A DNA stretch of 64,000 nucleotides from Chitinophagaceae bacterium (GCA_016719015.1 JADKAZ010000001.1:62001-126000); one strand, 5' to 3'; shown: positions 52,203 to 61,819, counted from the stretch's first letter. Notes: generated by a model from the sequence alone, not told the origin. Program-made: numbers and translations.

Positions 52203-53079
52203 TATTGGAAGTAATGCAGCAAGATTATTAATAACAGATGTAATTTCCGGCCCACAAGGTATCCCCGATTTTATTAAAGCCGTTTTGGTACGTGTGCCGT
52301 TACGTTTAGGTTTTGATGTATTTGACAAAGGAGAAATCTCTCCCGCCAAAGTTGAAAAGATCATCAAGACGATTAAATCCTATAAACTTTTACTGGATGT
52401 CTATGAAGTAAAGCACTTAAAAGCCTGTGCTACTTCTGCTATGCGGGATGCAGCCAATGCAAAAGATATTATAAAGAAAGTAAAAGCGGAAACAGGAATC
52501 GAAATAGAGATCATCAGTGGTGACCAGGAAGCTTCTTTCATTTATGAGAATCACATTGCTGAGAATATGAACATTGCTGAATCCTACCTGTACATAGATG
52601 TGGGAGGCGGCAGCACTGAACTCACTTTCTTCAGCGATGGGAAAATGATTTTTAAAAAATCCTTTAATATCGGTACTATCCGCCTGTTAAAAAACCAGGT
52701 AAATGAAGCCACCTGGGATGAAATGAAGGAATTCATCCGTAGCAAAACAAAAGGACACCATCATGTAACCGCTATCGGTTCTGGCGGTAACATCAATAAA
52801 ATATTCTCCATTTCAAAGCGAAAAGAAGGAAAACCATTGACGCTTGACCTGCTGAGAGATTACTATAAAGAATTCAGCAACCTTTCCCTGGCGCAACGTA
52901 TCAGCCTGCATAAACTAAGAGAAGACAGAGCCGATGTAATTGTTCCCGCCCTGCTTATTTATATTAATGCCATGCGATGGGCTGATGCAGAAGAAATTTT
53001 TGTTCCCAAGATTGGTTTGGCGGATGGATTAATTCATACCCTTTTTGAAGAGGTCAGGCTGAAGGAGATTGAAATTTAA
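52183..53079 (+). CDS. ppx: exopolyphosphatase (Ppx/GppA family)
   Basis: A 298-residue ASKHA phosphatase. The phosphate loop AAIDIGSNAARLL at residues 4-16 and DVGGGSTEL near 140 are the family's two conserved loops. It lacks the C-terminal HD domain of the long E. coli type, which is usual for short Bacteroidota forms. The start is a GTG at 52183, 20 bases inside ppk1. It may also hydrolyse pppGpp, as related enzymes do. Confidence 0.92.
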   Translation: MRLAAIDIGSNAARLLITDVISGPQGIPDFIKAVLVRVPLRLGFDVFDKGEISPAKVEKIIKTIKSYKLLLDVYEVKHLKACATSAMRDAANAKDIIKKVKAETGIEIEIISGDQEASFIYENHIAENMNIAESYLYIDVGGGSTELTFFSDGKMIFKKSFNIGTIRLLKNQVNEATWDEMKEFIRSKTKGHHHVTAIGSGGNINKIFSISKRKEGKPLTLDLLRDYYKEFSNLSLAQRISLHKLREDRADVIVPALLIYINAMRWADAEEIFVPKIGLADGLIHTLFEEVRLKEIEI

Positions 53080-53116
53080 TTCGAAAACAATTCCAACATT
53101 ACATCAAACAGTAAGC

Positions 53117-53932
53117 ATGAGTGTTAATAAAGAAATTAAGAAAGTAACCACCAACACGTTACTAAAAATGAAAGCTGCCGGTGAAAAAATCACCATGTTG
53201 ACAGCTTATGATTTTTCTTTTGCCAAAATTATTGATGGTGCAGGCATTGATGTGATTTTGGTTGGCGATTCAGCTTCCAACGTAATGGCCGGACATGAAA
53301 CAACATTGCCAATTACTTTAGACCAGATGATCTACCATGCTTCTTCTGTTATTCGGGGTGTGCACAGATGTTTGGTGGTAGTCGATCTGCCATTTGGTTC
53401 TTATCAATCTAATTCTGACATTGCTTTAGCTTCTGCTGTTCGCATTATGAAAGAAACTGGTGGTCATTCGATAAAACTCGAAGGAGGCGAAGAAGTACTG
53501 GATAGTATTAAAAAAATTGTTTCCGCAGGCATACCGGTAATGGGGCATTTAGGATTAACACCACAATCTATTTATAGGTTCGGAACTTATACTGTCAGAG
53601 CAAAAGAAGAAGATGAAGCCAATAAATTAAGAAGAGACGCCAAACTGCTTGAAGAAGCCGGTTGCTTTGCCATTGTGCTGGAAAAAATTCCCGCTGCCTT
53701 AGCCAAAGAAGTTTCTGAAAGTATTTCCATTCCTACTATTGGCATTGGCGCCGGAGGTAATTGTGATGGACAAGTATTGGTCATGCATGATATGCTTGGT
53801 ATCAATACCGAATTCAAACCCCGTTTCCTTCGCCAATATTTAAATATTCATGAACAGGCTACCAAAGCCGTTCAACAATATATCAGCGATGTGAAGGCAA
53901 AAGACTTTCCCAACGAAAATGAACAATATTAA
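53117..53932 (+). CDS. panB: 3-methyl-2-oxobutanoate hydroxymethyltransferase
   Basis: A 271-residue TIM-barrel enzyme for the first step of pantothenate synthesis, adding a hydroxymethyl group from methylene-tetrahydrofolate to ketoisovalerate. MLTAYDFSFAKIID, ILVGDSASNVMAGHETTLP (magnesium site), GHLGLTPQS and GIGAG are all conserved. I choose ATG 53117; the frame is open back into ppx, but that extension is not family-like. Other pan genes are not nearby. Confidence 0.95.
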   Translation: MSVNKEIKKVTTNTLLKMKAAGEKITMLTAYDFSFAKIIDGAGIDVILVGDSASNVMAGHETTLPITLDQMIYHASSVIRGVHRCLVVVDLPFGSYQSNSDIALASAVRIMKETGGHSIKLEGGEEVLDSIKKIVSAGIPVMGHLGLTPQSIYRFGTYTVRAKEEDEANKLRRDAKLLEEAGCFAIVLEKIPAALAKEVSESISIPTIGIGAGGNCDGQVLVMHDMLGINTEFKPRFLRQYLNIHEQATKAVQQYISDVKAKDFPNENEQY

Positions 53933-54010
53933 ATGAGTTATTAGCTTCAGCTCCTTCCGATAATAGCTTGTATTGCTATTATCATCACCCATTATCTCCC
54001 CCTCTCTTCC

Positions 54011-54018
54011 TACCTTTG
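54011..54018 (+). promoter_or_regulatory. putative -7 promoter box TACCTTTG
   Basis: An exact TAnnTTTG match lies 21 bases before the ATG of the aldehyde dehydrogenase. Confidence 0.5.
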
Positions 54019-54038
54019 CAGCCTCAATTTATTGCTAT

Positions 54039-55562
54039 ATGGATTTCCTCAAAACCCTCGGGATAGAAACAACAAATAATGGTGTAAGCACAGGTACGAA
54101 ATGGATAAAATCAGCAGGAGAAACGATCGACTCCTTCTCCCCTGTTGACGGTAAAAAAATTGGTACTGTTATCGCCGCTGATAAAGCAAGCTATGAAGTC
54201 GTCATCACAAAAGCAGAAGAGGCTTTTACAACATGGCGGTTGATGCCTGCTCCTAAAAGAGGTGAAATTGTAAGACAGGTTGGTGAAGCATTAAGAACTC
54301 ATAAAGAACCGCTGGGAAAACTAGTCTCCTACGAAATGGGAAAAAGTTTACAGGAAGGTTATGGCGAAGTGCAGGAAATGATTGACATCTGTGATTTTGC
54401 AGTGGGCCTTTCAAGACAACTCCACGGGTTTACGATGCACAGCGAACGTCCCGGCCACCGGATGTATGAACAATACCATCCCCTGGGCATAGTGGGAATT
54501 ATTTCAGCTTTCAATTTTCCGGTTGCTGTGTGGAGTTGGAACACTATGCTGGCCTGGGTATGTGGGGATGTATGTGTTTGGAAACCTTCGGAGAAAGCTC
54601 CATTATGTGGTGTGGCCTGCCAGAACATTATTGCAGACGTATTTAAAAAGAATAATATCCCGGAAGGTGTTTGCGGATTAATCATTGGCGGCCGTGAAGT
54701 AGGTGAATGGATGTCAGCAGACACCCGGATTCCCCTGGTTTCTGCCACAGGCTCTACACGGATGGGCAAAGCTGTTGGCGCAGCCGTTGGTGCAAGATTA
54801 GGAAGGGCTTTATTGGAGTTAGGTGGTAACAATGCTATCATTATTTCAAAAGATGCAGACCTTGATATAGCAGTACTCGGTTCACTGTTTGGGGCTGTTG
54901 GTACCGCCGGCCAGCGTTGCACATCTACACGAAGATTGATCATACAGGAAGAAATTTATGAATCAGTGAAAAACAAATTGGTTGCTGCTTATAAACAACT
55001 TCGTATCGGCGATCCCCTGGACCAGAATAACCATGTCGGCCCATTGATTGATAAGGATGCAGTTAAAATGTACCTGGATACTATTGAAAAATGTAAAGCT
55101 GAAGGCGGGAATTTTGTTGTGGAAGGCGGGCAGTTAAGTGGTGAAGCCTATCAAAGCGGTTGCTATGTAAAGCCTTGCATTGCAGAAGCACAACCTGGTT
55201 ATAAGATTGTTCAGCATGAAACCTTTGCTCCCATCTTATATTTATTAAAATATAAAACAATTAATGAGGCAATTGCCATTCAAAACGAAGTACCACAGGG
55301 TTTGTCTTCTTCCATCATGACACTGAACCTACGGGAGGCAGAACAATTCTTGTCACATGCCGGTAGCGATTGCGGTATCGCCAATGTAAACATTGGAACC
55401 AGTGGTGCCGAAATCGGTGGTGCTTTTGGTGGGGAAAAAGAAACAGGCGGAGGCCGGGAAAGTGGTAGTGATGCATGGAAAGTCTATATGCGTCGCCAGA
55501 CAAACACCATTAACTACGGCACTTCCCTTCCATTAGCGCAGGGAATAAAGTTTGATGTGTAA
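54039..55562 (+). CDS. ALDH7-type aldehyde dehydrogenase
   Basis: A 507-residue NAD-dependent dehydrogenase. The general-base glutamate is in LELGGNN (near 260) and the catalytic cysteine in GQRCTSTRR (near 294). The C-terminal end GGAFGGEKETGGGRESGSDA with NYGTSLPLAQGIKFDV is characteristic of the antiquitin/alpha-aminoadipate semialdehyde dehydrogenase branch (ALDH7), suggesting a role in lysine breakdown. ATG 54039 (MDFLKTLGIE) is the natural start. A terminator follows. Confidence 0.9.
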   Translation: MDFLKTLGIETTNNGVSTGTKWIKSAGETIDSFSPVDGKKIGTVIAADKASYEVVITKAEEAFTTWRLMPAPKRGEIVRQVGEALRTHKEPLGKLVSYEMGKSLQEGYGEVQEMIDICDFAVGLSRQLHGFTMHSERPGHRMYEQYHPLGIVGIISAFNFPVAVWSWNTMLAWVCGDVCVWKPSEKAPLCGVACQNIIADVFKKNNIPEGVCGLIIGGREVGEWMSADTRIPLVSATGSTRMGKAVGAAVGARLGRALLELGGNNAIIISKDADLDIAVLGSLFGAVGTAGQRCTSTRRLIIQEEIYESVKNKLVAAYKQLRIGDPLDQNNHVGPLIDKDAVKMYLDTIEKCKAEGGNFVVEGGQLSGEAYQSGCYVKPCIAEAQPGYKIVQHETFAPILYLLKYKTINEAIAIQNEVPQGLSSSIMTLNLREAEQFLSHAGSDCGIANVNIGTSGAEIGGAFGGEKETGGGRESGSDAWKVYMRRQTNTINYGTSLPLAQGIKFDV

Positions 55563-55632
55563 TTATTAGCCAAAAATTGATCTCAAACAATACACAGGCA
55601 ACCTATTACTATTACCATCCGTCAAAAAAATC

Positions 55633-55660
55633 ATAAAAGCCCTTCCTGACGGGGCTTTAT
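55633..55660 (+). terminator. intrinsic terminator after the aldehyde dehydrogenase
   Basis: AAAGCCC and GGGCTTT pair around a short loop, followed by ATTTAT. Confidence 0.7.
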
Positions 55661-55743
55661 TTATGTAAAATGTATGAATGGTAATCAGTATTTTTACGCT
55701 TACACCAAATTTGCAGTATAAAACCTAACACATGATCATTTCA

Positions 55744-57426
55744 ATGAAACGTACCTCCCTCCTTGCCATCTGTGGGCTGGTATCTTCCGTACTCTTTGCA
55801 CAGAAAGATGAAGTTCCAAAGGGTTGGCACATGATGGATAAAGCAACAACCGGTTATTACGGTCTCAGCGTTGACAAAGCATACCAGTTTGTAAAAACCA
55901 AAAAGCTCAAAAGCAAAACAGTTATCGTTGCTGTTATTGATTCCGGTATCGATACATTGCATGAGGACCTGAAAGCAGTATTATGGAAAAACCCAAAAGA
56001 AATTCCGGGTAACGGAATTGATGACGACAAAAATGGTTATGTGGATGATATCTATGGCTGGAATTTTCTTGGCGGCCGTGACGGACAAAACGTTGAGCAG
56101 GACTCCTATGAAGCAGCCCGGGTTTATCATAAATACAAAAGTAAATACAGCGGAAAAGATATTGACCCCTCTTCGTTGTCCAAAGATGAAAGATTTGAAT
56201 ATGAAATGTGGAAACGATCTGAAAATGAAATAGCTGGTGATTCTAAAGACAGCGGATTGGAACTTATTTTCCTGAAAAGGGCTTATACCAACTGCCTGAA
56301 AGCCGATAGTATACTTCGTAAGGCTATGCAGAAAGAAAAATTTACAGGTAAGGAATTAGGTGATTATAACCCAACAGATTCCGAAGTAAAAAAGGCAAAG
56401 AACAATCTCTTTAGTCTTATGTCTGGCAATGATGCCATGGAGTCAACCAATGAAGAGTTTCTGGAAGGTTTTGGTGATTATGTAAATGGTGAGGAAAAGA
56501 AAGCAGAAGCCGGCAACACTCCTCCCAAAACATACAGGGCAGATGTGGTAAAAGATAATTACAGCGATTTTAATGATAAATTTTATGGCAACAATGATGT
56601 AATGGTCAGTAATAAATCTGCCCTGCATGGTACCCATGTATCTGGCATTATTGCTGCGTCAAGAAGCAATGGAAAAGGAATGGACGGTGTGGCAGATAAT
56701 GTAAAAATTATGAGTCTTCGTGCAGTTCCTGATGGGGATGAACACGACAAGGACATTGCATTAGCAATTCGCTATGCAGTTGATAACGGAGCCCATGTTA
56801 TTAATATGAGTTTTGGCAAAAGCTTTTCTCCAGAAAAAAAGTGGGTAGATGAGGCTGTAAAATATGCCGAAAGCAAAGGTGTGCTGATGGTACATGCTGC
56901 TGGCAACGATGCGAAAAACCTGGATACAACATTTAATTATCCAACACCTCAATTACTGGATGGAACAAAGCCCAACAACTGGATTACCGTTGGCGCCAGT
57001 GGTGACCCTAAAGCCGGTGGTCTTACAGCAAACTTCTCTAATTATGGTAAAAATGAGGTGGATGTATTTGCACCCGGTGTTAAAATTTATTCTACGGTAC
57101 CGGGAGGTGATACATATCAGAACCTGCAGGGAACCAGTATGGCATCTCCTGTTGTTGCGGGTTTAGCAGCTTTCATTTTAGAGTACTATCCAAATCTTAG
57201 TGCCGCCCAGGTTAAAATGGTGATCGAAAAATCATCCCAGAAGCCGGCAGACAAAGTAAAAAATCCTGGTAATGATGAAATGGTACCACTAACCGACCTC
57301 AGCCGTGCAGGTGGTGTAGTAAATGCTTTTGAAGCTATTAAATTAGCCTCAACAATAAAAGGAGAAAGAAATACAGCCCCTGTAAAACCTATAAAATCTA
57401 CCGTAAAACCAAAAACTAAAGGATAA
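55744..57426 (+). CDS. exported subtilisin-like serine peptidase (S8)
   Basis: A 560-residue subtilase with a signal peptide (ends near LFAQ). The catalytic triad is Asp66 in VIDSGID, His295 in HGTHVSG and Ser465 in GTSMASP. Asp and His are about 230 residues apart, much more than in subtilisin, owing to a charged, Lys-rich insertion with helix-like stretches. The C-terminus ends in a Lys/Pro-rich tail (about 537-560). An ATG at 55732 is also in frame. Likely periplasmic or secreted, with unknown targets. A CAAATTTG box lies 30 bases upstream. Confidence 0.9.
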   Translation: MKRTSLLAICGLVSSVLFAQKDEVPKGWHMMDKATTGYYGLSVDKAYQFVKTKKLKSKTVIVAVIDSGIDTLHEDLKAVLWKNPKEIPGNGIDDDKNGYVDDIYGWNFLGGRDGQNVEQDSYEAARVYHKYKSKYSGKDIDPSSLSKDERFEYEMWKRSENEIAGDSKDSGLELIFLKRAYTNCLKADSILRKAMQKEKFTGKELGDYNPTDSEVKKAKNNLFSLMSGNDAMESTNEEFLEGFGDYVNGEEKKAEAGNTPPKTYRADVVKDNYSDFNDKFYGNNDVMVSNKSALHGTHVSGIIAASRSNGKGMDGVADNVKIMSLRAVPDGDEHDKDIALAIRYAVDNGAHVINMSFGKSFSPEKKWVDEAVKYAESKGVLMVHAAGNDAKNLDTTFNYPTPQLLDGTKPNNWITVGASGDPKAGGLTANFSNYGKNEVDVFAPGVKIYSTVPGGDTYQNLQGTSMASPVVAGLAAFILEYYPNLSAAQVKMVIEKSSQKPADKVKNPGNDEMVPLTDLSRAGGVVNAFEAIKLASTIKGERNTAPVKPIKSTVKPKTKG

Positions 57427-57447
57427 TACTGCTATTATAATTTTTAT

Positions 57448-57477
57448 AAACCCCGGCAAAACCGGGGTTTTATTTTT
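57448..57477 (+). terminator. intrinsic terminator after the subtilase
   Basis: AAACCCCGG / CCGGGGTTT, loop CAAAA, followed by a T-rich tail. Confidence 0.9.
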
Positions 57478-57597
57478 CCATCAGTTTACTACTTATTTTT
57501 TTACGCCTATTATTTCAATGCCTTATTTCAGAAAACAATATCAACTCTCAATAAACTTGAGTAATTTTAAATTTCTCCTAAACAAAAAAACCATACA

Positions 57598-58095
57598 ATG
57601 AAACCAGTATTTTTTTTCGCATCGATATTTACAATAACAACCGTAATAAGCTGTGGCAGCAAATCTGACGAGGCTAAAACAGATACTCCTGCTGTAAGCA
57701 GTCCTGCCAGTACTAATATAGTACCGCAGACAAATACTCTTCCACAGGTAAACACCCCTGCTATATCAACACCTGTAACTATACCAACAACAACACAGTC
57801 AACTACGGCAGCCGGTCTAAATCCAGCACACGGACAACCGGGTCACCGCTGCGATATTTCAGTGGGCGCCCCGCTTAATAGTGCACCGGCCACAACAAAA
57901 ACAGCAGCCGTCACCCAACAGCCTGTATCGGTAAGCACCCCACAAATATCCCTACCTCAGACACAAGCAACAACCGTTGCGCCGGGAATGAATCCTGCAC
58001 ACGGACAACCTGGACATCGTTGTGATATTTCAGTAGGAGCACCACTGAATAGTGCACCGGCTAAACCAGCTATTACTACAACCCCAACAAAATAA
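57598..58095 (+). CDS. lipoprotein with two HGQPGHRCDI motifs
   Basis: A 165-residue lipoprotein with lipobox VISC near residue 19. The linkers are rich in Thr, Pro and Ser and probably unfolded. Two copies of NPAHGQPGHRCDISVGAP occur, at about residues 73-98 and 130-155, each with two His and one Cys spaced as in metal sites. The copies are identical in protein but differ at about ten synonymous positions, so the protein sequence is under selection. Similar motifs occur as single C-terminal tags in other Bacteroidota proteins; the function is unknown to me. Confidence 0.75.
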   Translation: MKPVFFFASIFTITTVISCGSKSDEAKTDTPAVSSPASTNIVPQTNTLPQVNTPAISTPVTIPTTTQSTTAAGLNPAHGQPGHRCDISVGAPLNSAPATTKTAAVTQQPVSVSTPQISLPQTQATTVAPGMNPAHGQPGHRCDISVGAPLNSAPAKPAITTTPTK

Positions 58096-58162
58096 ATAAC
58101 CCGGAATGTAACTATGCGTGTATAAAGCTGCATCAGCAATTTTAGATACAATAATATATTTT

Positions 58163-58672
58163 ATGCCTCGTCCCGATTTAAATACTGTACCTGAATGGTA
58201 TCATGGCTATATTAAATTGGTAGAAGAAAATAATTTAATGGTTGCCATGAAGGAGCAAACACCTCTGCTAATACGTTTCTTCAACAGGATTCCTCCGTCA
58301 AAAAGAAATTACCGGTATGCAAAAGGCAAGTGGTCCATCAAAGAATTGCTTCAGCATTTGATTGATGCCGAAAGAGTGTTTGCTTACCGGGGTCTTTGCT
58401 TTGCCAGAAAGGATAGCACTTCCCTTCCAGGATTTGACGAAAACAATTATGCAGACAATGCTAAATCAGGTAAAAGGGATTGGAACGAAATGATAGAAGA
58501 ATTGAAAGCTGTCCGCCGTTCCACTGAGTTGCTTTTTGGCTCCTTTGATAAAGACCAGCTAAGTTTTGTTGGAACCGCCAACAATAATCCTGTTTCTGTT
58601 TTGGCGATTGGTTTTATTATCGTCGGCCATATCAGCCATCATATTACTATAGTAAAAGAAAGATACCTGTAA
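58163..58672 (+). CDS. DinB-family protein
   Basis: A 169-residue four-helix-bundle protein of the DinB/YfiT group. ELLQHLIDAERVFAYRGL supplies one metal histidine, and GHISHHITIVKERYL at the end supplies the others. Members are metal-dependent, often thiol transferases (for example bacillithiol-type). I use ATG 58163; the frame opens further up without homology-like sequence. Role inferred from family only. Confidence 0.85.
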   Translation: MPRPDLNTVPEWYHGYIKLVEENNLMVAMKEQTPLLIRFFNRIPPSKRNYRYAKGKWSIKELLQHLIDAERVFAYRGLCFARKDSTSLPGFDENNYADNAKSGKRDWNEMIEELKAVRRSTELLFGSFDKDQLSFVGTANNNPVSVLAIGFIIVGHISHHITIVKERYL

Positions 58673-58675
58673 ACA

Positions 58676-58700
58676 AAAAGCCCGGTAATACCGGGCTTTT
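58676..58700. terminator. bidirectional intrinsic terminator
   Basis: AAAAGCCCGG and CCGGGCTTTT form a 10-bp stem between the convergent DinB and S41 genes. Confidence 0.92.
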
Positions 58701-58717
58701 GTTCTATAATGTAATTC

Positions 58718-60874
58718 TTAGAATCCCTTTTTTAGCGGTTCTTCCGTTCCTTTTGCTTTCGCCAGGTTTTGCTGGCCTATCATATCATTCATTACTTTAA
58801 TAGCCTGGTCAAGATAGATATCTTCCTGTAAGCCTTTAATCCACTGAGCAAACCTATCTTTTTTACTCTTGTCATTGTCATAACGATTTTCCTCACCAGA
58901 CAGCGGAGAAACATTCAGCGAATCTTTCAATTTCAGTAATGTTTCAAGTTGTTTGATTGTGGTACGAACGGTTTTTTGGTCATTCCGGTATTTATCTATT
59001 TGCAGTGAATACTGTTTATCATTTTGCTTTGATAACCACTCAGAGCTTTCCTTTATCAGCTTAAACGAAGGATCATTATCTAACCGCTGATATGCAAGTT
59101 GTTGAATGGTTTTAAGATCATAACCTGAGTTCCAGTTATTGTATGTTGCTTTAGTAATTTCATCCCAGGGCAATGCATCCTCATTATCCTTTTCTCTTAC
59201 TTTCAAATGTTCAAGATTATCCGGTAATACTATATCTGAATAAACTCCTTTCAATTGGGTAGAGCCACCATTAATCCGATAAAATTTTTGTAAGGTAAGT
59301 TTTACTGTACCCAAATCAGAGTTAGACAAGGAGAGCCCGGTTTCATCAAGCCCGATATTACGCTGTACCGTTCCTTTTCCATAGGTAGAAGTGCTGCCAA
59401 TAATAACACCGCGGTTATAATCCTGTATAGCGGCTGCAAATATCTCTGATGCCGAAGCACTAAACTCGTTTACCATAACAGCAAGGGGGCCGGTGTATAA
59501 TACATTTTTGTCTTTATCTTTTAATACACTGGGTTTATTCTCCCTGTCCTTTACCTGCACAATCGGACCTTCATCAATAAATAAACCAGCCATTTGTACT
59601 ACATCATATAAAGAACCGCCACCATTATTGCGAAGATCAATGACGATACCATCCACTTTTTCTTCTTTTAATTTCGCTACTTCTTTGGCAACATCCACGA
59701 AACTGCGTGGACCATTGGGGCGGTCAAAGTCAGCGTAAAATTCCGGCAGAAAAATATAGCCGATTTTAGAACTACCTTCTTTTACAATAGCACTACGGGC
59801 ATAGGTTTCATCCTGTACGATTTTATCACGGATAAGAGTCACTATTTTAATAGTGCCGTCTGCTTTCTTTATAGTAAGTCTGACTTCTGTACCTTGTTTG
59901 CCCCGGATTACTTTTACCGCATCAGTAACTACGAATCCAGTAAGATCAACGGGTTCCTCTTTTCCCTGTGCTACTTTTAATATAATATCACCCTGCTGAA
60001 TTTCGCCAGACTTAAAAGCCGGGCTTCCTGAAAGTACACTACTCACTTTAATATTTCCATCATCATATTGAAGTGAAGCACCAATACCATAAAAAACACC
60101 ACTCATTTCTTCGTCAAAATATCTTTTATCAACAGGGGGGAAAAATTCTGTATGTGGATCCATCGTTGTGGTGATGGCATTTACAAACAAGTTGAATTTG
60201 TCATCGTCATTAAACTTAAAGCGAAAACGGTCAAAGGTTCTGTCCATTATTTTCTTCACCCTGTCACGGGCATCTTTCTCGAGTTCACTATCTGTTTTTA
60301 CAACAAACCCATCTTTACCTTTATTTTTTTCTCGTATGTCTACCAGGTCAACATAACGCTCCAATGTCATAAATTTCAATTTCTTTCTCCAGCGGTCTTT
60401 ACTTTCTGCATTCGTGGTAGTGTAATTCAGTTTATCGGCATCCAGGTTTACCTCTTCATCCGTGGTAAAATCAAAAGGCTTAGCCAGAATTTCTCTATAC
60501 ATAACAGCCGACTCTTCCATCCTTTTATTAAAAATTTTTCCGGCTGCAAGAAAAAATTCAACCGGAGACCCTTTTATCTCATTATCAATTTTTGTTTCGA
60601 AGGCTTTTAAGGCCTCCATGTCGCTTTGCAGGTACATGTTTTTATCCGGATCAAGATCAGTTATAAATTTCTTGAACACTTTCTTCGAAAAATCATCATT
60701 AATATCCTGGGGACTATAGTGGGCCTGCGATAGCATTTCGCCAACCAATTTCAAAATTTGCTCATACTTGGAGGGGGGATTAATGGAAATTGTACGGGTA
60801 CCCGTTCCCATGGTTTTAAAGGCAAGGAATGAACCTGCCACCACCATCATAATCACAATTGGAAGTCTTTTCAT
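58718..60874 (-). CDS. S41-family tail-specific protease (Prc/Tsp-like)
   Basis: A 718-residue protease, longer than the CtpA-like protein at 6.2 kb. A signal sequence (MKRLPIVIMMVVAGSFLAF) is followed by an N-terminal helical domain, a PDZ domain (about 230-320), the catalytic block with DLRNNGGG, SASASEIFAA and the lysine of YGKGTVQ, and a C-terminal helical extension. It resembles E. coli Prc/Tsp, which degrades exported proteins from the C-terminus. Two in-frame ATGs lie upstream (60904, 60922). Confidence 0.9.
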   Translation of the reverse strand: MKRLPIVIMMVVAGSFLAFKTMGTGTRTISINPPSKYEQILKLVGEMLSQAHYSPQDINDDFSKKVFKKFITDLDPDKNMYLQSDMEALKAFETKIDNEIKGSPVEFFLAAGKIFNKRMEESAVMYREILAKPFDFTTDEEVNLDADKLNYTTTNAESKDRWRKKLKFMTLERYVDLVDIREKNKGKDGFVVKTDSELEKDARDRVKKIMDRTFDRFRFKFNDDDKFNLFVNAITTTMDPHTEFFPPVDKRYFDEEMSGVFYGIGASLQYDDGNIKVSSVLSGSPAFKSGEIQQGDIILKVAQGKEEPVDLTGFVVTDAVKVIRGKQGTEVRLTIKKADGTIKIVTLIRDKIVQDETYARSAIVKEGSSKIGYIFLPEFYADFDRPNGPRSFVDVAKEVAKLKEEKVDGIVIDLRNNGGGSLYDVVQMAGLFIDEGPIVQVKDRENKPSVLKDKDKNVLYTGPLAVMVNEFSASASEIFAAAIQDYNRGVIIGSTSTYGKGTVQRNIGLDETGLSLSNSDLGTVKLTLQKFYRINGGSTQLKGVYSDIVLPDNLEHLKVREKDNEDALPWDEITKATYNNWNSGYDLKTIQQLAYQRLDNDPSFKLIKESSEWLSKQNDKQYSLQIDKYRNDQKTVRTTIKQLETLLKLKDSLNVSPLSGEENRYDNDKSKKDRFAQWIKGLQEDIYLDQAIKVMNDMIGQQNLAKAKGTEEPLKKGF

Positions 60875-60980
60875 ATTCAAAAGGTATTTAAGTGCATTAG
60901 GCATAGTCCAAAAATAACGCAAAAACGTTGCTTTTCTTGCCTTTATACGCTTTTAACAAGGGTTTTTGATGAATGGTTTA

Positions 60981-61011
60981 AAAGAAAAAGCCTTTCCGCA
61001 GAAAGGCTTTT
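60981..61011 (-). terminator. intrinsic terminator after tRNA-His
   Basis: An 11-bp stem (AAAAGCCTTTC / GAAAGGCTTTT, loop TGCG on the minus strand) followed by T's. It lies 8 bases past the 3' end of the tRNA. Confidence 0.9.
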
Positions 61012-61018
61012 AAAACCG

Positions 61019-61093
61019 GGTAACCAATGGGGCTCGAACCCACGACCCTCAGAACCACAATCTGATGCTCTAACCAACTGAGCTATGGCTACC
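61019..61093 (-). tRNA. tRNA-His (anticodon GTG)
   Basis: On the minus strand the sequence folds as a cloverleaf: acceptor GTAGCCA / TGGTTAC, D-arm GCTCAGTTGGTTAGAGC, anticodon loop TTGTGGT and T-arm GGTTCGAGCCC. The anticodon GTG reads histidine codons. A G at position -1 (61093) faces a C at position 73 (61019), the identity pair of bacterial tRNA-His. The CCA end is not encoded. Confidence 0.95.
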
Positions 61094-61210
61094 GTTTTAG
61101 AACAGCAAAAGTATAGAAAAACAGTGTTTACCCCAAACGAGATTTTGCATGTGCTATTCCTTTCTGTTTCTTTGCACACTTTACTTAACTCATTTCGCTA
61201 TTCAATTACA

Positions 61211-61819
61211 ATGAATTACTGGCTTCTAATTATCATCCCCATTATATCAGCTTTTATCGGCTGGATAACTAATTGGGTAGCTATAAAAATGTTGTTTCAT
61301 CCGAGAAATCCTAAAAAAATTCTGGGAATAACATTTCAGGGCATTTTCCCTAAGCGACAACAACAATTTGCAGAAAAACTTGGAAAGCTTGTTAGTGCTG
61401 AGTTTCTATCTTTTGATGACATCGAACAAAAAATTAGTAACCCGGAAAATTTAAAAAAGATATTACCTATGGTTGAAAATCATATCGATGATTTTCTTCG
61501 CAACAGGCTTAGCACTGAAATGCCCGTTATTAGTATGTTTATTGGGGATAAAACAATCAGTAAACTTAAAGAGGCATTTATGAAAGAAATTGAAACGCTT
61601 TTTCCCCAGGTCATGAAACAATATGCTGCCAACCTGAAACATGAGCTGGATTTGGAACAAATCGTTATCACTAAAGTGGCCGGTTTTTCCTCTGATAAAC
61701 TGGAAGAGGTCCTTTTACAGATTATGTCGAAAGAATTCAGGTTTGTTGAAATTATAGGAGCTGTAATCGGGTTTATTATTGGCCTTGTACAGGTTATCAT
61801 TACCCAACTCACCAGCTGA
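61211..61819 (+). CDS. DUF445-family membrane protein
   Basis: A 202-residue protein with an N-terminal membrane helix and the motif GWITNWVAIKMLFHPR, followed by GIFPKRQQQFAEKLGKL, both typical of DUF445 (YheB-like). A second hydrophobic segment ends the protein. Function unknown. ATG 61211 is chosen because upstream start options fall inside the tRNA-His gene. Confidence 0.85.
   Translation: MNYWLLIIIPIISAFIGWITNWVAIKMLFHPRNPKKILGITFQGIFPKRQQQFAEKLGKLVSAEFLSFDDIEQKISNPENLKKILPMVENHIDDFLRNRLSTEMPVISMFIGDKTISKLKEAFMKEIETLFPQVMKQYAANLKHELDLEQIVITKVAGFSSDKLEEVLLQIMSKEFRFVEIIGAVIGFIIGLVQVIITQLTS

Noticed and set aside
6229..60874. The two S41 proteases as a duplicated region
   Set aside because: They differ in length and domain layout (530 and 718 residues) and belong to separate subfamilies, so they are not a recent duplication.
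61085..61210. Longer DUF445 protein starting inside the tRNA-His gene
   Set aside because: The first codons lie within the tRNA on the opposite strand; ATG 61211 matches the family start.
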